33,364 bases of DNA from Exilibacterium sp. (GTDB lineage Bacteria; Pseudomonadota; Gammaproteobacteria; Pseudomonadales; Cellvibrionaceae). A program made the position numbers and the translations under genes. The stretch spans positions 1 to 33,364 of the forward strand of contig JANQMH010000128.1 in the NCBI GenBank assembly GCA_028280195.1. Direction: 5' to 3'. Position 1 is the stretch's first letter. Each line of letters starts with the position of its first letter. Shown here in pieces: positions 14,817 through 22,322 of this stretch. The notes under the pieces are model-generated. The model was not told the DNA's origin and searched no databases. It saw only the letters and a program-made list of their open reading frames with translations.

Positions 14817-15008
14817 GGTTGCCATCTGGGGTTTATGTTTTTGAGACACGCTGCAAGTACCCGCAGAGCGGGCCCGGCCCGAAATCACAGATTTCGGGCG
14901 TGTCGCGGCGCGAAGCAGTGCTTCGCTCTAGCCGCTACACCCTTGTAACCTTGACGTCGGCATCCATGCCACCGACAGTCTCAAAAACATAAACCCCAGA
15001 TGGCAACC
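14817..15008. mobile_element. 192-bp element with 31-bp perfect terminal inverted repeats (MITE-like) inside the hup operon
   Basis: The left arm 14817-14847 begins GGTTGCCATCTGGGG and ends GAGAC; the right arm 14978-15008 is its exact complement over 31 bases. Between the arms are at least three further hairpins: CCCGC/GCGGG (14860-14872), CCCGAAATC/GATTTCGGG (14878-14898) and GCGAAGC/GCTTCGC (14910-14926) inside a longer GCGGC/GCCGC stem. There is no transposase gene. It sits between hupG and hupH and would fold into a large branched structure in the operon transcript. No clear target duplication is visible. Confidence 0.8.
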
Positions 15009-15071
15009 TGCATTGTGCCAAATTCTGGTTGTCTCGAGTTTAGTGTTGGGTAAGCTACTGGTATAAATAAA

Positions 15072-15935
15072 ATGGACCATTCCAATCAGATCCCCGCCGT
15101 CAATATCTACGGACCCGGCTCACAACCCGAGCCGGAGGGCGGGCGGCTCGACTATATGATCATGCCCACCGGCATGTCGACGTTTCAGCCGCCCGTGCTG
15201 CCGGAGCCGGACGAGGTCGGCGATGTTTCCGCGGCGCTGGCGATTCTCGATAAGGCCGGCGCGGCGCTGCAGCAATGCGGCCGGCACGGGGGTGAAACAC
15301 GGATTCCGCTGCAGGGCCTGAATCGCCATGCCCTCGGCCTGATCAACCAGATACTGGGCGCCGGCGAGGTCAGTGCCACCATCACCGGCGAGGCGCCCAT
15401 CGATATCCAGGAGTCGGTCATGGCGGGACTGTGGCGCGTTCACCACCTGGACGGCAAGGGCAATATAACCGGCGACTTTCTCGAGGTGGCGGCGATTCCC
15501 GGCGCAGTGCGGCAACTGGCCTTCCAGTCGGCGCGCAAGCAGGTCGATACCAATACAGAGGACTTGCCCGCCGGCGTTATCAACTCGCCCGCCCTGCTGG
15601 TGGAGCTGGACGAAAAGGTCAGGCGGCATCGGGCCGGTGACTGCGCCCATGTCATCAATCTGAGCCTGCTGCCACTGTCGCCGCAGGACCTGCTGCTACT
15701 GGGCGCAAGGCTCGGTGTCGGGCCGGTAACCCTGCTGTCCCGGGGTTACGGCAACTGCCGCATCGGCAGCACCGCCTGCCGCTCGGTCTGGTGGATCAAA
15801 TACTACAACTCCGAGGACGCGCTGATACTGAATACCATCGAGGTGGCGGCGATCCCGGATGTGGCCGTGGCCGCCGCGGAGGATATTGCCGACAGCGCCG
15901 TGCGGCTGCGGGAAATCGTGGAGATTTATCGATGA
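15072..15935 (+). CDS. hupH: HupH/HyaF-type hydrogenase expression protein
   Basis: A 287-aa protein of the HupH/HyaF family, needed for maturation of the small subunit of O2-exposed hydrogenases. Family features: the G-P-G-S-Q-P-E N-terminus, M-P-x-G-M-x-T-F, the G-E-V-S region near 95, I-Q-E-S-V-M-A-G-L-W-R and the C-terminal S-R-G-Y-G-N-C-R-I-x-S-T-x-x-x-x-V-W-W-x-x-Y-x-N-S segment. Start at ATG 15072 has no good Shine-Dalgarno (only the AT-rich TATAAATAAA before it); the inverted-repeat element ends 63 bp upstream, so normal translational coupling with hupG has been lost here. Confidence 0.94.
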   Translation: MDHSNQIPAVNIYGPGSQPEPEGGRLDYMIMPTGMSTFQPPVLPEPDEVGDVSAALAILDKAGAALQQCGRHGGETRIPLQGLNRHALGLINQILGAGEVSATITGEAPIDIQESVMAGLWRVHHLDGKGNITGDFLEVAAIPGAVRQLAFQSARKQVDTNTEDLPAGVINSPALLVELDEKVRRHRAGDCAHVINLSLLPLSPQDLLLLGARLGVGPVTLLSRGYGNCRIGSTACRSVWWIKYYNSEDALILNTIEVAAIPDVAVAAAEDIADSAVRLREIVEIYR

Positions 15936-16162
15936 ACAATGCACCCGGCGGCGGTTTTGAAGGCTCTTATCTCGGCGACGATCACCGCCTTGACGACGGC
16001 GCGGTGATGGAGTGCAAAATCTGCTGGGGCCGCTACGACCCGGCCGCCGGCGATGACTACTGGCAGATAGCGCCGGGCACGCCTTTTACGCGACTGCCGC
16101 CACACTGGCGCTGCCCGCAGTGCGACGGCGAAAAAAACCAGTTTATGCGCGTGCAGGACTGA
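15932..16162 (+). CDS. hupI: Hydrogenase-associated rubredoxin
   Basis: A 76-aa rubredoxin with its iron site formed by C-K-I-C (Cys 28, 31) and C-P-Q-C-D (Cys 61, 64). It has the N-terminal extension and long W-Q-I-x-P-G-T-P-F-x-x-L-P-x-H-W-R-C-P loop of HupI/HoxR proteins. In related systems it supports hydrogenase FeS maturation when oxygen is present. The start overlaps the hupH stop (ATGA). Confidence 0.95.
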   Translation: MNNAPGGGFEGSYLGDDHRLDDGAVMECKICWGRYDPAAGDDYWQIAPGTPFTRLPPHWRCPQCDGEKNQFMRVQD

Positions 16163-16163
16163 G

Positions 16164-16355
16164 ATGATGGCGGATATGGCAGCGGCAGTGAGCAAACTGG
16201 AAAGCTGTTTCCGGCAGATACAGCCGCGGCGCATGCAGCTCAATGACGCCCTACAGGTCGCCGCAGTCGGCTTTCGCCTCTGTTTTTTCACCCGCCTGCC
16301 ACCCACAGGCGCCGGGGCGACTGCCGCAACAGCTCAACGGAGCGATCCACTATGA
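16164..16355 (+). CDS. Truncated HupJ/HybE-like hydrogenase chaperone
   Basis: A 63-aa frame between hupI and hupK, the position of hupJ in related operons. Residues 9-37 (L-E-S-C-F-R-Q-I, R-R-M, L-N-D-A-L-Q-V-A-A-V-G-F-R) match the start of the HybE/HupJ family, which normally runs to 140-160 aa. The following conserved core (the W-x-G-V-L-V-T-P-W-F-M-N region) is absent in any frame; instead a short Ala/Thr-rich tail ends at TGA 16353. That stop still overlaps the hupK start (ATGA), so the frame may be kept for coupling. It is probably non-functional as a full chaperone. Confidence 0.6.
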   Translation: MMADMAAAVSKLESCFRQIQPRRMQLNDALQVAAVGFRLCFFTRLPPTGAGATAATAQRSDPL

Positions 16356-17533
16356 CAGCGGCGGGCCAGCTCTATATCAGGCTGCAGCCGGGAGATGGCG
16401 AGCGGCCGGTGGTGATCAGATCCACCCGCCCCCGGCAGCTGGCGCGGCTGTTTCGCGGCAAGCCGCTGGAGGAGGCACTGCAGGCCATCCCGCTGCTGTT
16501 CAATATCTGCCGCGGCGCCCAGTCGGTGGCCGCCGTGCGCGTCGCGGAGCAGGTGCTGGACCGGCCGGCCGCGCAGCACTGCGAACAAAACCGGGAGACC
16601 CTGCTGCGCCTGGAGATGTTACACGAACATCTGTGGAAACTGTTGATGGACCTGCCGCCCAGTCTCGGGCTCGCGCTCAGGCAGGCGGAAATGGCAGCGG
16701 CCCACCGCCAGCTCGGGCCGTTGATAAAGCAGTTGCGCCAGCACAGCTGCACGCTGCAGGCATCGGCTGCGCAAGCCGAGACACCGGCGATACAGGCGCA
16801 GCCCGACAACACACTGATCAGTGCGCTGCAGTGCCTGCTGTTTGGCGCGGGCGGCGTCGCCGCGCACTGCTGGGACGGGCTGGCGGCCGGCCCGGGGCTG
16901 GCCGGCGCGCTGCTGCGGGCGCTGGCACCGCTGGACTGGGTCAGCGCCATTCGCCCCGAGGCGCCGCCGGCGCTGGGGCGGCCGGCGGCCAGGCCGCTGC
17001 TGCCGGCGGCGCTGCTGGCGGCGGAAACGCCCGATCACTATATAGCGCCGCACTTGTCCGCCGGCAGCAGTTTCGAGAGCGGCGCGCTGATGCGAATGGG
17101 CTCCCATCCATTGATTGAAGCGGCGCGCCGGCGCCCGGCACCGTGCCTGTCCATACGCCTGGCCGCGTTGCTGCTGGAAACCGATAAACTGCTGCGCGGC
17201 ATTTACCGGGCGCCGCGCAACACCACCGCGGACTCCCCGGCACCGCGGCCGGCTTGCTGCCAGGTGGAAACCGCCCGCGGGCGCCTGACCCACGCGCTGT
17301 CGCTGACAGCCGATGCAGCGGCGGTGGTGAAAAAAATCGTCGTGCTGTCGCCGACGGACTGGCATTTTCACCCGCAGGGTATTGTCGCGCGGCTATTGAG
17401 CGAGCAACCGGCCGCCGCCGGCGACAGGTTCTACCGCGGCGCCGAGCTGCTGATCAAATTGATCAACCCCTGCAGCGCCTATCGTGTCATACTGGCCGGG
17501 GACGGCGCGGAGAGGGCCTGCAATTATGCATGA
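16352..17533 (+). CDS. hupK: HupK, large-subunit-like maturation scaffold
   Basis: A 393-aa protein recognised as HupK by the C-terminal pattern V-E-T-A-R-G-R-L-T-H, K-I-V-V-L-S-P-T-D-W-H-F-H-P-Q-G and N-P-C-S-A-Y-R-V. HupK resembles a degenerate hydrogenase large subunit. The ligand motifs are reduced to one cysteine each: N-I-C-R-G-A-Q-S (Cys 53) in place of R-I-C-G-V-C, and N-P-C-S-A-Y (Cys 374) in place of D-P-C-L-A-C. It is thought to hold the iron-cyanide cofactor for HupL under oxic conditions; this is a proposal from rhizobial work. The middle, Ala/Leu-rich part is variable. It overlaps hypA by 8 bp. Confidence 0.85.
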   Translation: MTAAGQLYIRLQPGDGERPVVIRSTRPRQLARLFRGKPLEEALQAIPLLFNICRGAQSVAAVRVAEQVLDRPAAQHCEQNRETLLRLEMLHEHLWKLLMDLPPSLGLALRQAEMAAAHRQLGPLIKQLRQHSCTLQASAAQAETPAIQAQPDNTLISALQCLLFGAGGVAAHCWDGLAAGPGLAGALLRALAPLDWVSAIRPEAPPALGRPAARPLLPAALLAAETPDHYIAPHLSAGSSFESGALMRMGSHPLIEAARRRPAPCLSIRLAALLLETDKLLRGIYRAPRNTTADSPAPRPACCQVETARGRLTHALSLTADAAAVVKKIVVLSPTDWHFHPQGIVARLLSEQPAAAGDRFYRGAELLIKLINPCSAYRVILAGDGAERACNYA

Positions 17534-17867
17534 AATGTCGATTTGCGAGGGTATAGTGCAGGTTATCGAAGCGCAGGCGGCAGTGCAGAATTACACCCGG
17601 GTAAAAACCGTATGGCTGGAAATCGGCGCCCTGTCCGGCGTCGAAATCGAAGCGCTGAAATTCTGCTTCGACGCGGTCTGTCGCGATACCATTGCCGCCG
17701 GCTCCAGCCTGCATATCTGCGAAGTGCCGGGCCGCGCCTGGTGCATGCAGTGCGCCAAGGCGCTGGCGGTAACGGCGCGCTACGATCCCTGCCCCAACTG
17801 CGGCAGCTACCAGCTGCAGGTAACCGGCGGCGACGAAATGAAAATCAAAGAACTGGAGGTGGCCTAA
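17526..17867 (+). CDS. hypA: Hydrogenase nickel-insertion protein HypA
   Basis: A 113-aa zinc and nickel protein that delivers Ni to the large subunit with HypB. It begins M-H-E-M-S, where His 2 is the nickel ligand, and has a zinc site of two CxxC motifs (C-M-Q-C at 73-76, C-P-N-C at 89-92). The ATG at 17526 is fixed by this conserved N-terminus, though the frame is open further upstream. It ends TAATG, overlapping hypB by one base. Confidence 0.96.
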   Translation: MHEMSICEGIVQVIEAQAAVQNYTRVKTVWLEIGALSGVEIEALKFCFDAVCRDTIAAGSSLHICEVPGRAWCMQCAKALAVTARYDPCPNCGSYQLQVTGGDEMKIKELEVA

Positions 17868-18778
17868 TGTGTACAGTCTGTGGATGTAACCAGGGCGAGC
17901 AGCGTCTCGAAGGGCACACGCATGAACATGGCGATCATCACCACGCGCACGCAGAGCATCATCATCACGGTGACCACCGGCAAGGCGGCCACCACCATCA
18001 CGACCATCATCACAGTGACCCTCACCACCCTGACCTTCACCACTCTGGCCTTCACCACCCTGACCTTCACCACTACGGACTGGGCCCGGCCCGCGCCCAT
18101 GCCCCCGGCCTGGACCAGGCGCGCATGGTGAAAATCGAGCAGGATATTCTCGGCAAAAACGATCAGTACGCCGCCGCCAACCGGCAGCGCTTTGCCGAAC
18201 AGGCGATTTTTACCCTCAATCTGGTCTCCAGCCCGGGCTCGGGTAAGACCACTGTGCTTACCCGCACGCTGCAAGATCTGAACGGCGAAATACCGCTGGC
18301 CGTTATCGAAGGCGATCAGCAAACCAGCCGGGATGCCGAGCGTATTCGCGCCACCGGCGCCCCGGCGATTCAGATCAATACCGGCAAGGGCTGCCACCTG
18401 GATGCGCATATGGTGGGCCACGCCGTGGCGTCCCTGGCGCCGGAGACCGGCTCGGTGCTGTTCATAGAGAACGTCGGCAACCTGGTATGCCCGGCCGCTT
18501 TCGATCTGGGTGAGGCCCACAAAGTCGCCATCCTGTCGGTGACCGAAGGCGAGGACAAGCCGATCAAGTACCCGGATATGTTCCACGCGGCAAACTTGCT
18601 ATTGCTGAACAAAATCGACCTGCTGCCCTATCTGCAATTCGATGTCGAACGCTGTATCGACTTTGCCCGCCGGGTCAACCCGCAGATCGAGGTCCTGCAG
18701 ATTTCCGCCAGCAGCGGCGAGGGTATGCAACAGTGGTATCAGTGGATCAGGTCGGCGCGGGAACAGTGCCATGCTTAA
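17867..18778 (+). CDS. hypB: Hydrogenase nickel GTPase HypB with a long His-rich segment
   Basis: A 303-aa GTPase that powers nickel delivery and stores Ni. The N-terminus M-C-T-V-C-G-C is the high-affinity nickel motif. Residues about 22-80 hold more than 25 histidines, part of them made by a 15-bp tandem repeat in the DNA. The G domain has Walker [10 protein letters not shown] at about 119-127, the E-G-D-Q-Q-T switch, E-N-V-G-N-L-V-C-P with the metal-site Cys, and N-K-I-D at about 248. The His segment suggests nickel storage for a habitat with scarce nickel. Its end overlaps hoxA by 8 bp. Confidence 0.97.
   Translation: MCTVCGCNQGEQRLEGHTHEHGDHHHAHAEHHHHGDHRQGGHHHHDHHHSDPHHPDLHHSGLHHPDLHHYGLGPARAHAPGLDQARMVKIEQDILGKNDQYAAANRQRFAEQAIFTLNLVSSPGSGKTTVLTRTLQDLNGEIPLAVIEGDQQTSRDAERIRATGAPAIQINTGKGCHLDAHMVGHAVASLAPETGSVLFIENVGNLVCPAAFDLGEAHKVAILSVTEGEDKPIKYPDMFHAANLLLLNKIDLLPYLQFDVERCIDFARRVNPQIEVLQISASSGEGMQQWYQWIRSAREQCHA
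18014..18073 (+). repeat. Four 15-bp tandem repeats in the His-rich part of hypB
   Basis: In-frame units AGTGACCCTCACCAC, CCTGACCTTCACCAC, TCTGGCCTTCACCAC and CCTGACCTTCACCAC, each coding for x-D/G-P/L-H-H. Units two and four are identical. The repeat length is a multiple of three, so changes in copy number keep the frame and alter the number of histidines. Confidence 0.85.
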
Positions 18779-20228
18779 TCTACCCACGGTGCTGGTCCTC
18801 GACGACGAACAGCGCTCGGTGGAAAGCCTGGCGCGCATTCTCGACGAGGACTTCGATGTGCACTGCGCCACTGATATCGCTGAGGCGCGGGAAATACTGC
18901 AGCGCGAATGGGTGCAGATTATCCTCTGCGACCAGCGCATGCCGGAGATGAGCGGCGTGGAGTTTCTCGCCGAAGTGCGCGAGCAGTGGCCGGCGGTAAT
19001 TCGCATGATCATCTCCGGCTATACCGACTCGGCCGATATTATCGATGCCATCAACACAGCCGGCATCTACCACTTCATCAGCAAGCCCTGGCAACCCGCC
19101 GACCTGGTGCTGAAACTGCAGAACGCCGCGCAGTTATTCCAGTTGCAGCGCCAGAACGAACAGCTCAGCATCGAGCTGAAACTGCGCCCGGAAACCCTGG
19201 CCGATGAGCTGAATGAGAAGCGCCGCCTGCTGCAGGCGCGTTTCGACTGGGATCAGGGCATTGTCAGGACCTCGCACAGCAGTATGAACCGGATCTGCGA
19301 AACCATACAGCAGGTGGCGCCCTACGATGTCAGCGTATTGCTGACCGGCGAATCCGGCACCGGCAAGGAACTCTGCGCCCGCGCGCTGCACTATAACAGC
19401 CTGCGCCAGGGCGCGCCGTTTGTGGCGGAAAACTGCGGCGCCCTGCCGGATGAATTATTGGAAAGCGAGCTGTTCGGCCACAAGCGCGGCGCCTTTACCG
19501 GCGCTGTCGACGACCGCGTTGGACTGTTCGAAAAAGCCAGCGGCGGCAGCATTTTTCTCGATGAAATCGGCGAGATATCACCCGCCTTTCAGGTCAAGTT
19601 ACTGCGCGTGCTGCAGGAAGGGGAGATTCGCCCGCTGGGTACCAACCAGCGCCGCCAGATCGATGTGCGGGTGATCGCCGCCACCAATCGGGACCTGGAA
19701 CAGGATGTCAAACAGGGCCGTTTTCGCCAGGATCTGTTCTACCGCCTGGCAACCTTTATGATCAAGCTGCCGCCGCTGCGCGAGCGCTCGGTGGATATCG
19801 CCACCCTCGCCTACAGTATTCTCGACGAAGTGATGGAGCAGCTCGGCAAAAAAGTCCGGGGCTTTACCGACGAGGCCATCGCCTGCATGGAGGCCTACAG
19901 CTGGCCGGGCAATGTGCGCGAACTGCAAAACGAAATCAAGCGCATGCTGGTGCTGGGCCGCGACGACTACCTGGGTGCCGACCTGCTCGGCGCCCGTATT
20001 GTGATGGCCGAGCCGGAACCGGCGCCAACGGATACGATGCCCAGTGGCGGCGTCGAGGGCTCGCTAAAGGAGCGTGTGGAAACACTGGAAACGCGCATAC
20101 TGAAGGAGACACTGATCCGCCACCGCTGGAATAAAACCCGCGCCGCCGAAGAACTGGGGCTGTCGCGGGTGGGACTGCGCAGCAAGCTCGAGCGCTATGA
20201 GCTGGAAAAAGCAGGGGCGCAGAGTTAA
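18771..20228 (+). CDS. hoxA: NtrC-type response regulator controlling hydrogenase genes
   Basis: A 485-aa regulator of the HoxA/HupR family. The receiver domain (about 6-120) has acidic D11-D12 and phospho-acceptor Asp 54 (I-L-C-D-Q-R-M-P) and K in I-S-K-P-W. The AAA+ domain (about 165-400) has Walker A G-E-S-G-T-G-K-E near 193 and an intact G-A-F-T-G-A at about 240-245 for sigma-54 contact. A Fis-type helix-turn-helix ends the protein ([14 protein letters not shown]). The ATG at 18771 overlaps hypB and gives the proper receiver start. In R. eutropha and R. capsulatus relatives, the non-phosphorylated form activates. Its likely target is the promoter at 13048-13063. hupR is an equivalent name. 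Confidence 0.93.
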   Translation: MLNLPTVLVLDDEQRSVESLARILDEDFDVHCATDIAEAREILQREWVQIILCDQRMPEMSGVEFLAEVREQWPAVIRMIISGYTDSADIIDAINTAGIYHFISKPWQPADLVLKLQNAAQLFQLQRQNEQLSIELKLRPETLADELNEKRRLLQARFDWDQGIVRTSHSSMNRICETIQQVAPYDVSVLLTGESGTGKELCARALHYNSLRQGAPFVAENCGALPDELLESELFGHKRGAFTGAVDDRVGLFEKASGGSIFLDEIGEISPAFQVKLLRVLQEGEIRPLGTNQRRQIDVRVIAATNRDLEQDVKQGRFRQDLFYRLATFMIKLPPLRERSVDIATLAYSILDEVMEQLGKKVRGFTDEAIACMEAYSWPGNVRELQNEIKRMLVLGRDDYLGADLLGARIVMAEPEPAPTDTMPSGGVEGSLKERVETLETRILKETLIRHRWNKTRAAEELGLSRVGLRSKLERYELEKAGAQS

Positions 20229-20275
20229 CGCGCAAAGCCGTCGCTGCCGTGCAGGCATAGAAAACAACTGCGGCA

Positions 20276-21328
20276 ATGAAAGCCCGGAGCCAAACAGAAA
20301 ACATGACCACGCCGATGCCAAAAAATGAATCCCTTACCGATCAGGTCAGCCTGCCCGAACAGCTGCCCGATGTGGTTGGCGAGAGCGTCTGGATCGAGGT
20401 CATTCAGCGTATGGACAGCATCTACGCCGACCTGGTACACCACCAGGTGGAACTGGAGGAAAAAAACACCGCCCTGGAGCAAACCTATCGCCAGCTGCAA
20501 CAGGCGCACGAGGAATTGCAAAACACCCAGCAGCAGCTGATCCAGTCGGAAAAAATGGCGTCACTCGGCCGCCTGGTGGCCGGTGTCGCCCACGAGTTAA
20601 ACAACCCGATCAGTTTCATTCTCGGCAATACCCATGCCCTGGCGGGTTATAACCGCCGCCTGCAGTCTTTTTTCGCCAAGCTGGAGCAACTGGCCGACCC
20701 CAGAGTGGCGCAGCTGCGCAGGCAGAGCCGTATCGATCGCGTGCTGGACGACCTGAACCCGCTGGTGGAGGGCTCGATGGAAGGCGCGCAGCGGGTCAGC
20801 GATATCGTCGACAGCCTGCTGCGTTTCACCAATCCGCAGCAGCGGCAGATGGCGCAGTTCGATATCTGCCGGCTGATCCACACCGCCACCCAGTGGGTAC
20901 TGCGCGCCGCACGCAGCAAGCCGGCAGTGCATTTCGAGATGCCCGAGTCGCTGAATGTCCGCGGCTACGAGGGGCCGATACACCAGATCCTGGTCAACCT
21001 GGTGCACAACGCCGTCGACGCCAGCGAAAACGTCGATGCCCCGGCGCTGTGGCTGGCACTGCAACAGCGAGCGCAGCAGCTGACCATCAGTGTCAGAGAC
21101 AACGGCACCGGTATCGACCCCGAACACCTGCATACCATCTTCGACCCCTTCTTTACCACCAAACAGTCGGGCAAGGGCACCGGCCTCGGTCTCTATATCA
21201 GCTATCTGCTGGCGACCGAACAGTGCGGCGGCCAGTTGCGGGCGGACAACTGCGCCGGCGGCGGCGCCGTGTTTCAATTGACCTTGCCACTAGAGCAGCG
21301 GGGAGGTGAGTGTGACGGGCAGCGATAA
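20276..21328 (+). CDS. hupT: Hydrogenase sensor histidine kinase, PAS domain missing
   Basis: A 350-aa cytoplasmic kinase of the HupT/HoxJ family, expected to pass the HoxBC signal to HoxA. The N-terminal [11 protein letters not shown]-x-x-Y-A-D-L segment is typical of HupT. It leads straight into a Gln/Glu-rich coiled coil (about 55-92), then the H box G-V-A-H-E-L-N-N-P with His 106, an N box (N-L-V-H-N-A-V-D-A), D-N-G-T-G-I and G-K-G-T-G-L-G-L. Known HupT and HoxJ have a PAS domain between the N-terminal segment and the H box; there is no room for it here. Start uncertain: ATG 20276 or 20303, both with weak ribosome sites. The gap after hoxA is 47 bp. Confidence 0.9.
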   Translation: MKARSQTENMTTPMPKNESLTDQVSLPEQLPDVVGESVWIEVIQRMDSIYADLVHHQVELEEKNTALEQTYRQLQQAHEELQNTQQQLIQSEKMASLGRLVAGVAHELNNPISFILGNTHALAGYNRRLQSFFAKLEQLADPRVAQLRRQSRIDRVLDDLNPLVEGSMEGAQRVSDIVDSLLRFTNPQQRQMAQFDICRLIHTATQWVLRAARSKPAVHFEMPESLNVRGYEGPIHQILVNLVHNAVDASENVDAPALWLALQQRAQQLTISVRDNGTGIDPEHLHTIFDPFFTTKQSGKGTGLGLYISYLLATEQCGGQLRADNCAGGGAVFQLTLPLEQRGGECDGQR

Positions 21329-22322
21329 GTTAACGCTGCTGTGGCTGCAGTCCGGCGGCTGCGGCGGCTGCAGCATGTCGCTGCTGAACGCGGAAAACCC
21401 CGCGCTGTACGAGCTGTTTGAACAGGCCGGCATCGAGCTGTTGTGGCACCCGAGTTTAAGTGAAAGCGGCGGCCGCGCCTTGATCGACTTGCTGCAGTCC
21501 ATTGTCGAGGGCGATACGCGACTGGATATCCTCTGCCTCGAGGGCTCGGTGATGAAGGGCCCCAACGGCAGCGGCAAATTCCACCTGCTGAGCGGCACCG
21601 ACACGCCCATGTTCGAGTGGCTGGAAAAACTCGCCGGCGCCGCCGGCCTGGTGCTGGCGGTCGGCAGCTGCGCTGCTTTCGGCGGCATTACCGCCGCCGG
21701 CGACAATATCGGCGAGGCCACCGGCCTGCAGTACGACGGCGAACGGCCGGGCGGGCTGCTGCCGGAAACCTGGCGCAGCAAAAAACAACTGCCTGTCGTC
21801 AACGTCGCCGGCTGCCCGGTGCACCCGGGCTGGGTCACCGACAGTCTGCTGTTGATCGCCGGCCGGCAGCTGCAGGCCGACCAGTTGGATGAGTACCAGC
21901 GGCCGCGATTGTACACAGATCACCTGGTTCACCACGGCTGCCCGCGCAACGAGTATTACGAATTCAAAGCCAGTGCCGAAAAGCCGTCCGACCAGGGCTG
22001 CATGATGGAAAACATGGGCTGCCTCGGCACCCAGGCGCGCGCCGACTGCAATATCCGCCCCTGGAACGGCAGCGGCTCCTGCCTCAAAGGCGGCTATGCC
22101 TGTATCAACTGCACCGCGCCGGGCTTCGAGGAGCCCGGACACGCCTTCAGCGAAACCCCCAAAGTGGCGGGCATTCCGGTGGGCCTGCCCACCGATATGC
22201 CCAAGGCCTGGTTTGTCGCCCTCGCCTCTCTGGCCAAGGCGGCAACCCCGGAGCGGCTGCGCAAAAGCGCCACCGCAGAGCGGCTGATCTATCCGCCCGG
22301 CAAGGGGGGAGACAAGTCGTGA
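21312..22322 (+). CDS. hupU: Regulatory (H2-sensing) hydrogenase small subunit
   Basis: A 336-aa cytoplasmic small subunit of the HoxB/HupU type (group 2b). GTG 21312 is preferred over GTG 21306 because GGGGAGG ends five bases before it; the start lies inside the end of hupT. There is no Tat signal, as expected for the sensor enzyme. The first cluster motif is S-G-G-C-G-G-C (Cys 17 and 20), with ordinary, not extra, cysteines. Later cluster ligands appear at A-V-G-S-C-A-A-F-G-G, V-A-G-C-P-V-H-P, H-H-G-C-P-R-N and C-I-N-C. Together with HupV it senses H2. Confidence 0.95.
   Translation: MTGSDKLTLLWLQSGGCGGCSMSLLNAENPALYELFEQAGIELLWHPSLSESGGRALIDLLQSIVEGDTRLDILCLEGSVMKGPNGSGKFHLLSGTDTPMFEWLEKLAGAAGLVLAVGSCAAFGGITAAGDNIGEATGLQYDGERPGGLLPETWRSKKQLPVVNVAGCPVHPGWVTDSLLLIAGRQLQADQLDEYQRPRLYTDHLVHHGCPRNEYYEFKASAEKPSDQGCMMENMGCLGTQARADCNIRPWNGSGSCLKGGYACINCTAPGFEEPGHAFSETPKVAGIPVGLPTDMPKAWFVALASLAKAATPERLRKSATAERLIYPPGKGGDKS

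Noticed and set aside
14792-14992. 66-codon frame within the inverted-repeat element
   Set aside because: It spans both repeat arms and hairpins; no protein-like features.
16243-17118. 291-codon frame overlapping the truncated hupJ and hupK, considered as the missing hupJ
   Set aside because: It lacks any HybE/HupJ motif and is the Gly/Ala/Arg-rich shadow of hupK.
17864-18586. 240-codon frame opposite hypB
   Set aside because: Val/Met-rich antisense of the His-rich repeat; hypB is certain on the other strand.
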